This document shows, piece by piece, positions 54,744 to 64,000 of a stretch of 64,000 nucleotides of DNA; within the stretch, counting starts at the first letter, position 1; every line of letters begins with the position of its first letter. Source of the DNA: Bog-756 sp963704585 (GTDB lineage: Bacteria > Actinomycetota > Acidimicrobiia > Acidimicrobiales > RAAP-2); the NCBI GenBank assembly GCA_963704585.1, contig OY969919.1:2294001-2358000 (forward strand), read 5' to 3'. The translations under genes and the position numbers were made by a program. The notes below the pieces were generated by a model, which was not told the origin of the DNA, searched no databases, and was given only the letters and a program-made list of their open reading frames with translations.

Positions 54744-56272
54744 CCGGCGATGAGCCCCCGGCAGTGTTCCTGGAGCTCTTCGAGCGTGATCGGCGCTCGG
54801 TGGCGTGTGCTCACGACGACCGCGACCTGTTGCCCGAACCGCTCGTCGGGGAGACCGACGACGATCGCGTCGAAGACGGCGTGGTGCGACTTGACTGCGG
54901 CCTCGACCTCCTCGGGGAAGATCTTCTCCCCGCCGGAATTGATCGATGCCGATCCGCGCCCGTGCACGGTGATCGTGCCGTCCGGCTCGACGCTCGCCAG
55001 ATCGCCCGGGACGGACCACCGAACGCCGTGGCCGTCCGTCGGGAAGGTGGCGGCGGTCTTCTCGGGATCCTTGTAGTAGCCGAGCGGGATGCGTCCCGTC
55101 CGGGCAAGGCGACCGATCCGTCCGTCGCCCGGCGACAACGGCCGCAGGTCGTCGTCGAGCACCGAGGTGTCGTCATCCATGACGAACTTCGGCCCGGACG
55201 AACCGTCTTCGACCGCGCCATGGGCGCCGCTCTCGCTCGAGCCGAACCGGTCCATCACCATCACGTTCGGCAGCTGCTCCTTGAGCTCGGCCTTCACGGC
55301 CGCGGAGAGCATCGCTCCTCCCGAGCCGACGGCGAGGAGTCGCGACAGTTCGTACGTGCCGGCCGGCACGCTCGCCAGCTCGTGGGCGAGCGGGCGTGCC
55401 ATCGCGTCGCCGACGAGCGCGATCGACAGCACGCCCTCGTCGGCGACGAGGCGCAGCACGGATGCCGCGTCGTACCGATGGTCGGTGTAGAGGACCGCAG
55501 TGCCCGCCATCATGAACGCGTTCCACATCGCCCACTGCGCGTTCCCGTGCATGAGCGGCCCGGCGACGAGCATCGGCAGCCGCGACTCCTCGGCCGGATC
55601 GAGCCGGGCGGGCAGCTCCTCGACGGTTGCGATCGGCGCCGCACCCCAGCCACCGCCGCCCATCGCCGCGAAGAAGATGTCCTCCTGTCTCCACATGACG
55701 CCCTTCGGCATCCCGGTCGTGCCACCGGTGTAGAGGATGTAGAGGTCGTCGCCCGACCGCGGATCGAACGCGCGATCCGCGGGGGACGACGACATTGCGG
55801 CGTCGTACTCGACGGCCTCGGCGATGGACGTGGTCGGGCGCGTGCCGTCCTCGACGACGAGCAGCCGGAGGTCGGCGGCAGGGCCACCCGGCTGGAGCGA
55901 CGCGTCGACGAGGGGGGACAGCTGCCGCTCGAACACGAGCGCCCGGAGATCGGCGTTGTCGATCACGTAGGTCAGCTCGGGAGCCACGTACCGGTAGTTG
56001 AGATTGATCGGCACGGCGCGCACCTTGTAGCAGCCGATCATCGTCTCGACCCACTCGCTCCGGTTGTGGGCGAGGATGCCCACGTGGTTGCCCGGTCCGA
56101 CCCCGAGTTGGCGGAGCAGGTGCCCGACCCGGTTGGCGCGTTCGTCGAGCTGGCGGTAGGTGAGACGGACAGGACCCGCGACGAGCGCCAACCGGTCGGG
56201 AACGACGTCGACCACGACCTCGAAGAGGTCGGCGAGGCTGAACGGTCTGGCACTCCCGTCGCTGCTGCTCAC
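54650..56272 (-). CDS. AMP-dependent acyl-CoA synthetase/ligase (FadD-like)
   Basis: An ANL enzyme of 540 residues that adenylates a carboxylic acid and forms its CoA thioester. The P-loop is YILYTGGTTGMPKGV near 172, with FGSSESG near 300, a YYKDPEKTA hinge region near 390, SINSGGEKIFPEEVE near 440 and the catalytic lysine in TAAGKPDVKAA. The sequence is like actinobacterial FadD19/FadD3-type steroid or side-chain ligases. GTG at 56272 or 56275 was chosen because the frame upstream is unrelated. The convergent partner of the nuclease unit overlaps its end. Confidence 0.9.
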   Translation of the reverse strand: MSSSDGSARPFSLADLFEVVVDVVPDRLALVAGPVRLTYRQLDERANRVGHLLRQLGVGPGNHVGILAHNRSEWVETMIGCYKVRAVPINLNYRYVAPELTYVIDNADLRALVFERQLSPLVDASLQPGGPAADLRLLVVEDGTRPTTSIAEAVEYDAAMSSSPADRAFDPRSGDDLYILYTGGTTGMPKGVMWRQEDIFFAAMGGGGWGAAPIATVEELPARLDPAEESRLPMLVAGPLMHGNAQWAMWNAFMMAGTAVLYTDHRYDAASVLRLVADEGVLSIALVGDAMARPLAHELASVPAGTYELSRLLAVGSGGAMLSAAVKAELKEQLPNVMVMDRFGSSESGAHGAVEDGSSGPKFVMDDDTSVLDDDLRPLSPGDGRIGRLARTGRIPLGYYKDPEKTAATFPTDGHGVRWSVPGDLASVEPDGTITVHGRGSASINSGGEKIFPEEVEAAVKSHHAVFDAIVVGLPDERFGQQVAVVVSTRHRAPITLEELQEHCRGLIAGYKVPRSLLVVDAVPLTAAGKPDVKAARALF

Positions 56273-56570
56273 CACCGTGACCCCGATCCTCCACGCGCTC
56301 CGAGCCCCGGCCGCGCCTGCGATGCGCGGCCGTCGGGGGACGGTACTCGCGATCGGGGGTGCCGTTCTCCGCTGTTCTCCGTCGTGCTCCGGGTGCGGGC
56401 GTCGAGCGGGCGTCGACCCGGCGGCGACGAGAGTCCTAGCATGCGACCGCCGGACGGACCTGCCGGGGTCGTGCCTGTGACGGTACGGCGACGTGTCGCA
56501 GCAGGCGGTCCGGCAGCCACGGTTTGGACGTCCCGAGCACTGGGACGACGGAGGATGGGGGCGCGGTGAC

Positions 56571-57440
56571 GTGGTGAGCGGTGACGGGGACGCCGGCGGG
56601 ATCGCAGGATTGGCCGCACTGGTGACGGGCGGGGGGAGCGGGATCGGGCTCGGAACGGCGACCCGTTTCGTCCGCGACGGCGCGCACGTCACGATCTGCG
56701 GACGGACGGAGCAGCGCTTGCGCAACGCGGTGGCACTCCTTCAGGCCGAGGCGGCGGGCGCGGCAGAACGGGGAGATCCGGTCGGATCAGCCAGCTTCGT
56801 GGTCGCCGACGTGACGGTCGAGGACGACGTCGCCCACGCGGTCGCCCACGCATCACGCGAGCGCGGACGGCTCGACATCCTCTTCGCCAACGTGGGTGGG
56901 GCGATGCACATGGGGCCGATCGCCGACGCGGACCTGGAGCAGGTGCGGTCGACGGTCGATCTCAACCTGATCGGGACCTTCCTCTGTATCAAGCACGCGG
57001 CGCCGCTGATGGCGGCCGGCGCCGGCGTCGGCGTGCGCGGCGAGGAGCCGAGGGGCGGCTCCATCATCGGGATGTCGTCGGGAGCCGGGAGCTTCCCGCA
57101 CCGGTACCTCTGGGCGTACGGCTCAGCGAAGGCGGGGATCGACATGTTGTGCCGTTACGCCGCCGAGGAGCTCGGCCGTCTCGGCATCCGGGTCAACTCC
57201 GTGCAACCGGGCATCGTCGACGACGAGCTCATGGCGCCGATCACCGTGGGCGGTCCGCTCCTCGACGACTACCTCGCCGAGATGCCGATCAGCCGCCTCG
57301 GCACCGTGGACGACATCGCGGCTGCGGTGCGCTTCCTGGCCGGCCCCGAATCGAGTTGGATCAGCGGCGAGCAGGTCGCCGTCGACGGCGGCCATCACCT
57401 CCGGCGGGGCGCGAACTACGGGCTGCTGTTCGGAGAGTGA
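56571..57440 (+). CDS. Short-chain dehydrogenase/reductase
   Basis: A classical SDR of 289 residues. NAD(P) site TGGGSGIGLGTATRF near residue 17, NVGGA near 110, catalytic Ser and YGSAK (Tyr and Lys) near 180, and a C-terminal GEQVAVDGGHHL. Activity is oxidoreduction of an alcohol/ketone, substrate unknown. GTG at 56571 or 56574 fits the fold start. It is divergent from the acyl-CoA synthetase, and the pair may share a degradative pathway. Confidence 0.88.
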   Translation: MVSGDGDAGGIAGLAALVTGGGSGIGLGTATRFVRDGAHVTICGRTEQRLRNAVALLQAEAAGAAERGDPVGSASFVVADVTVEDDVAHAVAHASRERGRLDILFANVGGAMHMGPIADADLEQVRSTVDLNLIGTFLCIKHAAPLMAAGAGVGVRGEEPRGGSIIGMSSGAGSFPHRYLWAYGSAKAGIDMLCRYAAEELGRLGIRVNSVQPGIVDDELMAPITVGGPLLDDYLAEMPISRLGTVDDIAAAVRFLAGPESSWISGEQVAVDGGHHLRRGANYGLLFGE

Positions 57441-57692
57441 CGGGTCCGTGAGGCGTTGATCCCATCGGTGAGTCGGGCCTCCACGGTGTGGGCGACCACG
57501 GAGCGTCACCACGGCCAGGCGTTGAGCCGTTCGACGATGGTGTCTTCGGGACCGGTGGGGTACCCTGATCGTCCAGCTGTGGGCACCGTCCGAGAGTGAT
57601 CTCGTGCCGGGGGGAGCGCCACGGGTGGGTATGGCTCCTGTGAGCAGGGGGTACCCGGGGCGTTGTGGAGCATCGCATCATCGGAGGTTCGA

Positions 57693-59480
57693 ATGTCGCA
57701 GCAGCCTCGTAGGTTCCTGCAGGTCGCGCGGTCGCGTCGTCGCACCGCCCCGGCGCTGCTCGGCGCAGTGCTGCTCTCGGTCGGGCTGGCGACGGCGGTC
57801 GTGCCTGGGTCCACGTCGGCTGGCGCCGTCACACCGACCTCCGGGACCGCGGGGTCGATGCTCATCGGCGGTGTCGCCGTCGCGGGCTTCACCAACCCGA
57901 CGGCCAACGGCCACAGCTACCGCCACGGCGCGGTGCCGCGGATCATCCGGGCGTCCGGCGGCCACTCGGCGCCTGCCGTGACCCCGTATCCGACCGCGTC
58001 CACGACGGCGCCGTCCGGCGGGGCGGCCCGCACCGGGTCAACGTTCAACACCTCGAGCGCGCAGCTCCTCTACGGCGGTGGCACGACCGCACAGGGCACC
58101 GGCGCGGTCGGCAGCCTCGTCAATGCCGGCGTCACGACGGGACAGCCCCAGGTCTATCTGGTCTTCTTCGGGAGCCAGTGGGGCAGCGAGGGCGTGAACG
58201 GCAGCGGGCAGGCGACCTTCAGCGGTGATCCGCAGGGCGAGGCTCCGCTGCTGCAGACCTTCTACACCGGCCTCGGCTCCGGCGGCGAGCTGTGGAGCGG
58301 GACGGTGACGCAGTACTGCGACGGCGTGCCGGTCGGCGCCAAGACGTGTGCCACCGGCGGCACCGACATCCCCTATCCCACCGGCGGCGTGCTCGCCGGC
58401 ATCTGGTACGACAACAGCGCGCAGGCGACGAGCGTCTCCGCGGCGGGTGCAACCGGGAACCAGCTCGCCGCCGAGGCGGAGGCGGCCGCGCTCCACTTCG
58501 GCAATCTCGACCAGGCGTCGAACCGCGACGCCCAGTACGTGATCGCGTCGCCGACCGGCACCAATCCCGACGGGTGGGCGAACCCCACTACCGGATACTG
58601 CGCCTACCACGACGACACCCACGATCCGACGATCGACGGGGGCGGCCCGGTGGACGGTCCGATCGTCGCCTTCACCAACCTTCCCTACGTTTCCGACGCG
58701 GGCTACTCGTGCGGCGCCGGGCTCATCAACAGCCCGGGGACCCTCGACGGTCTCGGCGAGGCGACGAGCCACGAGTACGCGGAGACGCTGACCGACCAGT
58801 TCCCCGAGACGACACCGCCGGGTGGATGGTCGACCAGTGGTGGTGCCGAGATCGGCGATCTCTGCGCATACGTCGTGAGCCCGAGCCCCGGAAGCGTCTT
58901 CAATCTCGTGCTCGGAGATGGCACCGTGCCGGTACAGGGCCTGTGGTCGAACGCGGCGAACAGCGGCAAGGGCGGCTGCGTGCGGACGTCGCCCGTCTTC
59001 AGCTTCGTGCCGAAGATCACGTCCTTCACGCCACTCAAGGCAAGGGTCGGTGCGAAGGTGACCATCGCCGGCACCGCGCTCCTCGGTGCGACGAGCGTCG
59101 ACTTCAACGGCGCACGCGGCACCGTTCTCACCGACACCTCGACCAAGATCGTCGTCCTGGTGCCGGCCGCCGCGAGCAGTGGTCCGATCACGGTCACGAC
59201 GCACGTCGGCACCGCTACCAGCGCGACCAACTTCCTCTTGTCTCCGACCATCACCAGCTTCTCGCCCACCTCCGGACCGATCGGAACGGTGGTGACCGTA
59301 ACCGGCACGGGCCTCGGCGGAGCGACCAAGGTCGTCATCGGCGGCAAGGCCGCTTTGGTGAGCTCGGACACAGCGACCCAGATCGTGGCGACGGTGGCGC
59401 CGTCGTCCATCACGGGCCGCATCTCGGTCAAGACCACGGTCGCCTCGTTCACCACCGTCTCGGACTTCACGGTCACCTGA
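57693..59480 (+). CDS. Secreted HExxE protein with two IPT/TIG domains
   Basis: A 595-residue exported protein. Residues 1-44 form a signal peptide (APALLGAVLLSVGLATAVV). The middle has VYLVFFGSQWG and ATSHEYAETLTDQFP with GGWSTSGGAEIGDLC, resembling the HE-x-E site of secreted metallopeptidase- or EXORDIUM-like proteins. Residues about 440-595 hold two IPT/TIG beta domains (PKITSFTPLKARVGAKVTI and PTITSFSPTSGPIGTVVTV). GGAGG lies five bases before the ATG. Enzyme activity is a guess from motif shape. Confidence 0.72.
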   Translation: MSQQPRRFLQVARSRRRTAPALLGAVLLSVGLATAVVPGSTSAGAVTPTSGTAGSMLIGGVAVAGFTNPTANGHSYRHGAVPRIIRASGGHSAPAVTPYPTASTTAPSGGAARTGSTFNTSSAQLLYGGGTTAQGTGAVGSLVNAGVTTGQPQVYLVFFGSQWGSEGVNGSGQATFSGDPQGEAPLLQTFYTGLGSGGELWSGTVTQYCDGVPVGAKTCATGGTDIPYPTGGVLAGIWYDNSAQATSVSAAGATGNQLAAEAEAAALHFGNLDQASNRDAQYVIASPTGTNPDGWANPTTGYCAYHDDTHDPTIDGGGPVDGPIVAFTNLPYVSDAGYSCGAGLINSPGTLDGLGEATSHEYAETLTDQFPETTPPGGWSTSGGAEIGDLCAYVVSPSPGSVFNLVLGDGTVPVQGLWSNAANSGKGGCVRTSPVFSFVPKITSFTPLKARVGAKVTIAGTALLGATSVDFNGARGTVLTDTSTKIVVLVPAAASSGPITVTTHVGTATSATNFLLSPTITSFSPTSGPIGTVVTVTGTGLGGATKVVIGGKAALVSSDTATQIVATVAPSSITGRISVKTTVASFTTVSDFTVT

Positions 59481-59502
59481 GCCCCTGCCCGGGCACCGGT
59501 CG

Positions 59503-61053
59503 CTAGGCGACCACCTCGGGCACCGGGATCGCCTCGAGCTCCAGATCGCCCCGCGCCGCGCTTGCCGGGGCGGTGACGTCGTGCCGTGAGGCGGTCACGA
59601 GGATCCCCGCGGCGGCTGCGGCGAGGAGCAGGAAGAACGCCGAGACGGTGAAGGCTGTCGTGTACCCGTGGACGACGGCCTCGCGCGCGGTCGTGAGCGA
59701 CCGGAGGTGATCGGCGGCGAAGGTGGCCGCCGCCGAGGCCGCGATCGTGTTGAGGAGCGCCGTGCCGAGGGAGCTCCCGACCTGCTGGGTCGTGTTGACC
59801 AGCGCGCTCGCCACGCCGGCATCCTTCGGGTCGACCCCGATCAAGGCGGTGCTGCTCATCGGCACGAACGCCGTCCCGAGCCCGAAGCTCGTCACGATCT
59901 CGGGCAGGAGCACGTGGGAGACGTAGGTGCTGTCGACCCCGAGCCGGGTGAACCAGGCGAGCCCGACCGAGCCCACGAAGAGACCGGCCATCATCAGCCG
60001 GCGGGGCCCGACCCTCGGGAGGAGACGGCTCGAGAGCGTGGCGCCGGCGATGATCCCTCCCGAGAAGGGCAGGAAGGCGAACCCGGTCTGGAGCGCCGAG
60101 TAGTGCAGCGTCCCCTGAAAGAAGTAGGTGAGGAAGAGGAAGGTGCCGAGCATCGCACTGCCAACGAGCAGGGCAGCGAGGTAGGCACCGCCGCGGTTGC
60201 GGTCGAGTACGACCCGCAACGGGAGGAGCGGGTGCGGCGACCGCAGCTCGATCACGACGAAGGAGACGAGCAGGGCTGCGGCGAGGCCGAGCAGCAGGAG
60301 CGTCGGGGTCGCGGTCCAGCCGTCACTCGCGGCGAGTGTGAAGCCGTAGACGAGGGAGAAGAGTCCCCCGGTCACGGCCATCGCACCAGGGAGGTCGTAC
60401 CCGCCTGATGCCGTGCCCTTCGACTCACGGATGAACCGGGTGACGCCGGCGGCCGCGGCGAGTGCGATCGGCACGTTGATGAGCAGCGTCCAGCGCCACG
60501 AAGCGAACTGCGTGAGGGTGCCGCCCAGGACGAGCCCGAGCGCGGCACCACCGCCGGCGATCCCGCCGTAGACGCCGAAGGCGCGTGCTCGCTCGTGCGG
60601 CTCGGTGAAAGTGACCGTGAGGAGCGAGAGGGCGGCCGGGGCCATCACCGCGGCGAAGGCGCCCTGGAGCGCGCGGGCGCCGAAGAGCATCGCGGCGTTC
60701 TGTGCCAGGCCGCCGAGGGCCGACGCCGCCGCGAAGCCGAGCAGGCCCACGAGGAACATCCGCTTGCGTCCCAGGTAGTCGGCGATGCGCCCGCCGAGCA
60801 GGAGCAGGCTCCCGAAGGCGAGGGTGTACGCGCTCATCACCCATTGGCGGTTGGCGATCGAGATGTGCAGAGCGCGCTGTGCCGAGGGCAGCGCGACGAT
60901 GACGACGGAGGCGTCGAGCACGATCATGAGCTGGGCCACGGCGATGACGATCAGCGCGGCGAATCGGCGAGGATCCGGTCCCGACGGGGTGATGGGCGAA
61001 CCGACGTACCCGGGGTGGGGATCGTCGACGAGGGTGAGCTGTTCGGTCGGCAT
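59503..61053 (-). CDS. MFS transporter, DHA2 family
   Basis: A 516-residue, 14-helix proton antiporter of the QacA/EmrB type. The first helix reads LIVIAVAQLMIVLDASVVIVALPSA; motif A is GRIADYLGRKRMFLVG, and ALQGAFAAVMAPAALSLL is the motif C region. It is divergent from a TetR gene with an operator between them, so it is probably the regulated pump. Its substrates, likely drugs or fatty-acid-like compounds, are unknown. Confidence 0.9.
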   Translation of the reverse strand: MPTEQLTLVDDPHPGYVGSPITPSGPDPRRFAALIVIAVAQLMIVLDASVVIVALPSAQRALHISIANRQWVMSAYTLAFGSLLLLGGRIADYLGRKRMFLVGLLGFAAASALGGLAQNAAMLFGARALQGAFAAVMAPAALSLLTVTFTEPHERARAFGVYGGIAGGGAALGLVLGGTLTQFASWRWTLLINVPIALAAAAGVTRFIRESKGTASGGYDLPGAMAVTGGLFSLVYGFTLAASDGWTATPTLLLLGLAAALLVSFVVIELRSPHPLLPLRVVLDRNRGGAYLAALLVGSAMLGTFLFLTYFFQGTLHYSALQTGFAFLPFSGGIIAGATLSSRLLPRVGPRRLMMAGLFVGSVGLAWFTRLGVDSTYVSHVLLPEIVTSFGLGTAFVPMSSTALIGVDPKDAGVASALVNTTQQVGSSLGTALLNTIAASAAATFAADHLRSLTTAREAVVHGYTTAFTVSAFFLLLAAAAAGILVTASRHDVTAPASAARGDLELEAIPVPEVVA

Positions 61054-61193
61054 AGGTCCTCCTTCACGGGGTGCGGTCGGCAGGGCGCTCGCACCCCTCG
61101 GCCGACGCCGGTGCCGCCGGCGTCGCGGCTTGCGAAATCGGGCTCCACGGGCCGCCTGCGGGGGTAGCGCTGCGGCCCGGGAGTCGCTAGAGT

Positions 61194-61245
61194 CGGAACG
61201 GAGGTTCCGGATACAGGAACACTATACGGAACGCGCGTTCCGTAT
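61194..61245. promoter_or_regulatory. Two palindromic operators between MFS and TetR
   Basis: A perfect 22-bp palindrome (half ATACGGAACGC) spans 61224-61245, and CGGAAC-N4-GTTCCG spans 61194-61209. Both have a GGAAC/GTTCC core. They lie between divergent genes, where a TetR dimer would block both promoters. TATACG at 61225 may be a -10. Confidence 0.8.
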
Positions 61246-61293
61246 GTCAAGCTTCCCTGGTCGGCGTGCGGCCGGCCGGGGGAAGGGGAACCG

Positions 61294-61929
61294 ATGGACG
61301 CAGGCGGTGGGACGACCGGGGCGGTGACCGTCGACGTCACGGTGCCGGCGTCCGTGGGCGCCCGGCGCCTGCGGGCGGATGCCGCGCTCAATCGGGCGCG
61401 GATCCTCGAGGCGGCCGAAGAGGTCTTCGCCGCGCAGGGAGTGTCTGCGCCCATCGACGACGTCGCCGAGCGCGCCGGCGTCGGCGTCGGCACCCTCTAC
61501 CGCCACTTCGCGACCAAGGAGGCGCTCTTCGAGGCCATCGTGCTCGCGCGCCTCGAGGAGCTGCAGCGGGTCGCCGCCGACGCACTCGAGGACGGCGATC
61601 CCGGTGAGACGTTCTACGCGTTCCTCCGCGAGTTCGCCCGGACGGTCACCACCAAGCACGACCTCGTGGACGCATTGAGCGCCGCAGGGATCGACATCAA
61701 GTCACAGTGCGCCGGGGCCATGCGAACGCTGCAGGACGACGTCGACCGGATGCTCGTCCGGGCCGTCGACGCGTGCGCGGTGCGCGGAGGGGTCGGCACA
61801 CAGGAGATCATGGGACTGGTGGTCGGCGTGTGCCAGGCCGCCGACCGCTCCGCGCTCGATGCGACGTCGCGCGAGCGAATGCTGGACGTCGTCTTCGACG
61901 GCCTCCACCCGCACGCGCCGGCTTCCTGA
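61294..61929 (+). CDS. TetR family transcriptional regulator
   Basis: A 211-residue repressor. The helix-turn-helix is PIDDVAERAGVGVGTLYRHFATKEALF near residues 52-78, with a preceding basic start (ARRLRADAALNRARILEAAEEVF). The C-terminal domain has a SRERMLDVVFDGLHP end seen in several TetR proteins. A GGAAGGGGAA ribosome site is upstream. It faces away from the MFS gene and probably represses it by binding the 22-bp palindrome. Confidence 0.9.
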   Translation: MDAGGGTTGAVTVDVTVPASVGARRLRADAALNRARILEAAEEVFAAQGVSAPIDDVAERAGVGVGTLYRHFATKEALFEAIVLARLEELQRVAADALEDGDPGETFYAFLREFARTVTTKHDLVDALSAAGIDIKSQCAGAMRTLQDDVDRMLVRAVDACAVRGGVGTQEIMGLVVGVCQAADRSALDATSRERMLDVVFDGLHPHAPAS

Positions 61930-61968
61930 CCGACCGGGCGCCCTGTCGGGCGGAGGGTCCCTCAGGAG

Positions 61969-64000
61969 TCAGAAGCCATGCTCGCTGCAGCCCTTCGAGC
62001 CGAAGGTGGAGACCGCACCTGTGGCCCAGACGTACTCGAAGCCGACCTCGCCGAGCGAGGTCGAGGCGCACGCCGCCATCCCTTTGTTGTCGGCCTTCAT
62101 CGAGCCGGCGATCGGCGATCCACCGTTGACCGCCACGTTGACCGAGCCGTTGAGGGAGAACGTGCCGGACTGGAACGATCCCTTGAGGCTCCCGGTCACC
62201 TGCACCGAGACGCCGAGCGCGGAGTAGGTGAGCCCGGTCGCGGCGTCGGGACCGAGCGAGAGGCCGAAGGTCGTCGCCCCGGTGCCGTCCGGCACCGTGA
62301 TGTCGGCAGTGCCGAGTGCTTGGCTCAGCGCGCTCGAGCGACCCTGAAGCGTCGTAGGTCCCCGACGTCGCTCCACTCGGGAACTTGCGAGTGAGCGTCG
62401 AGGACAGTGAGAGCAGCGTCGTGCCGTCCACGGTCGGTCCGAACGTGACCGTCGCATGGCCCGAGATGGTGGTCGGCGGCGGATTCAGTGTGAGCGAGCC
62501 GCCGAGGCTGGTGAGGAAGACGCCGTCGAGCAGCGGGACGTTGCCGGTCACGTCGATCGATCCCGAGGCGAACTGCCCGTTCTGGAAGGCGAGCGACCCG
62601 CTCACCCCGCTGATGGTCGTCGCCTGCGGAAGGTCGACCTGCCAGGATCCGCACCAGATCTCGGAGCCGTTGACGGTGTTGCACGCCGGATTGGGTTGGC
62701 TCGCGCTGTAGGAGATGCTGGCGTTGGCAACCGTGAACTTGCCGAGGAAGGAGAGGTTGGTCACGGAGAGGTTCGCCTGGGTGATCACCCCGTTGGTGAC
62801 CGTGAGTCCGGCGGACCCGCCGCTCCCCGACGCCGACGCCGCGACCGCGAGGCTCCAGTTGCCGCTCGAGTAGGACATCTGGAACGACGACACCTCGAGG
62901 ACGCCGAAGACGGGCACGTTCGTGGCATCGAGCGAACCCGACAGCAAGTTGCCCGAGCCGTCGAACGCGAGCGCAACCGTCGCCTTCTCGGTGCCCGTCT
63001 GCGTCTTCTGCGTGATGTTCGCGCTGCCCGACCACGCACCCGCTTTGAGCTTGACATCGAGGTTCTTGATGTGCACGAGCCCGGCGAGGCTGATCGAGCC
63101 GACGTTGAGCGATGCGGCGGTGACCTTGCCGGTGGGAGCCGCCGTCAGGGAGCCGCTGAACTTGGTCGTCTGGTTCCCGCCGGTGGTGGCCGTGCCCGTG
63201 ACCTTCCAGACTCCGCTCGATGTCGTGGCCTTGTAGGTCAGGTTCACGTTGCTCAGCGAGAACAGGTGCATGAAGTTCGCCTGCGGTACCGAGATCGCGA
63301 GGTTCGACAGCCCGCCGAGACTCGCCCCGCCCGCCGTGGTGGTGGTGAAGGTGAGCGTCCCCGTGGCGCCGCCGCTCGAGCCGCCCGCGGCGCCGATGAC
63401 CCCCGGCAGGGTCACGGTGACCGTCCCGGTCGCCTGTCCCGGCGTCCCCGGCGTGATCGTGAGATTGCCGGAGAGCTTCATGCCCGCGATCTGGGTGTTC
63501 GCCGGGATCGCGAACGTCATCGGGGTGCTGGCGAGCTGGTTGATCTTGCCCTGGAAGATCTTGATGAGCTTGTTCTGGAGGTTGAGCGAGACGGTCGACG
63601 ACCCGGTGGAGGTGATGGCGTCGGCTCCGCTCGTCGCGTAGTTGACCTGGTCGGAGGTCGAGGCCGAGAGCGCAAGGCCGTCGACAGACGACTGCTGTTC
63701 GGTGTTGTCGTCGTTCGAGTAGGTCTCCTGGGTGATGCAGCCCTTCACGTCGTAGAGAGCGTCGGTCACCGTCGTCGAGCCGCAACCGAACTGCACCTGG
63801 TCCTGGTACGGCTTGATCGGGCTCGCGACGCTGTGGGCGTCGGTCACGATCGTGTCGGCGTTGAACTCGCTCTGCTGCGCCGGGAGGATGGCGGTCGCGT
63901 CGGGAGCGACGACCGAGATCTGGGTGTCGCTGTCGATGGTCGCGCCCGGTGCGTCGACGCACCCGGTCCCGCCGTAGCCCGCGGCGAGGCAGAACTGCAC
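61969..64000 (-). CDS. Large secreted or surface beta-rich protein, N-terminus beyond window, frame broken near 62342
   Basis: At least about 677 residues on the minus strand; the true start is to the right of the window. It is Ser/Thr/Gly-rich with few charged residues and paired cysteines, with many beta-strand-like lines such as LSGNLTITPGTPGQATGTV and SGSLTAAPTGKVTAASLN. This looks like a surface or adhesion domain; no enzyme motif seen. After TSGTYDASG the frame is lost and resumes as GRSSALSQALG; one G fewer at the GGG of 62344-62342 corrects it. It ends SKGCSEHGF. Confidence 0.7.

Overview
The window is a 64 kb piece of a high-GC Gram-positive chromosome. Many genes overlap by ATGA, GTGA or TGATG, GTG starts are common, and several -10 boxes sit just before a start codon. 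CarD, ClpC, DisA, ergothioneine genes, a glucosyl-3-phosphoglycerate synthase and a SAM-IV-like riboswitch point to Actinomycetota. The secreted proteins with DGGVFAFGDA-type repeats suggest class Acidimicrobiia, but that placement is inference.

Region 1 (1-6401) is one cofactor operon: folB (5' end cut off), folK, a DUF2520 oxidoreductase, panC, nadB, nadC and coaX, covering folate, pantothenate/CoA and NAD synthesis. Region 2 (6486-15060) has a TetR regulator, two paralogous small secreted proteins, a polyprenyl diphosphate synthase, clpC with a clear terminator, and a secreted protein with six 42-residue repeats. Region 3 (15275-26106) is housekeeping: radA-disA, a DUF2079 membrane protein, carD-ispD-ispF-rlmB, a flavoprotein disulfide reductase, and egtB-egtD on the minus strand.

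Region 4 (26487-40055) is a lower-GC block on one strand: two COG4671-type glycosyltransferases, a polysaccharide-deacetylase-like protein, two nucleotide-sugar dehydrogenases, an epimerase, a GT4 glycosyltransferase, an MsbA-like ABC exporter, a histidine phosphatase, an anchored Pro/Thr-rich protein, and a histidine kinase with its response regulator. It looks like a complete pathway for making and exporting an acidic glycan or glycolipid. I cannot match it to a characterised system. It ends facing the 3' end of a tRNA-Thr gene.

Region 5 (40483-46830) has a LytR_C protein, otsB and otsA (trehalose), a TetR/MFS efflux pair with operator-like repeats, and gpgS (glucosylglycerate). Region 6 (46934-48596) is a SAM-IV-like riboswitch, threonine synthase and a CysO-like sulfur carrier, the most unusual regulatory arrangement here. 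Region 7 (48612-57440) is lipid or xenobiotic catabolism (P450, EthD protein, hexapeptide acyltransferase, patatin, acyl-CoA synthetase, SDR) plus a PD-(D/E)XK nuclease and an unknown partner. Region 8 (57693-64000) holds two large secreted proteins around a second divergent MFS/TetR pair with a 22-bp palindromic operator.

Seven conserved genes are broken at eight places. Adding or removing one base in a short homopolymer (2 to 4 bases) restores each frame. This suggests sequence indels more than true pseudogenes, so those genes are annotated as CDS with the break stated.
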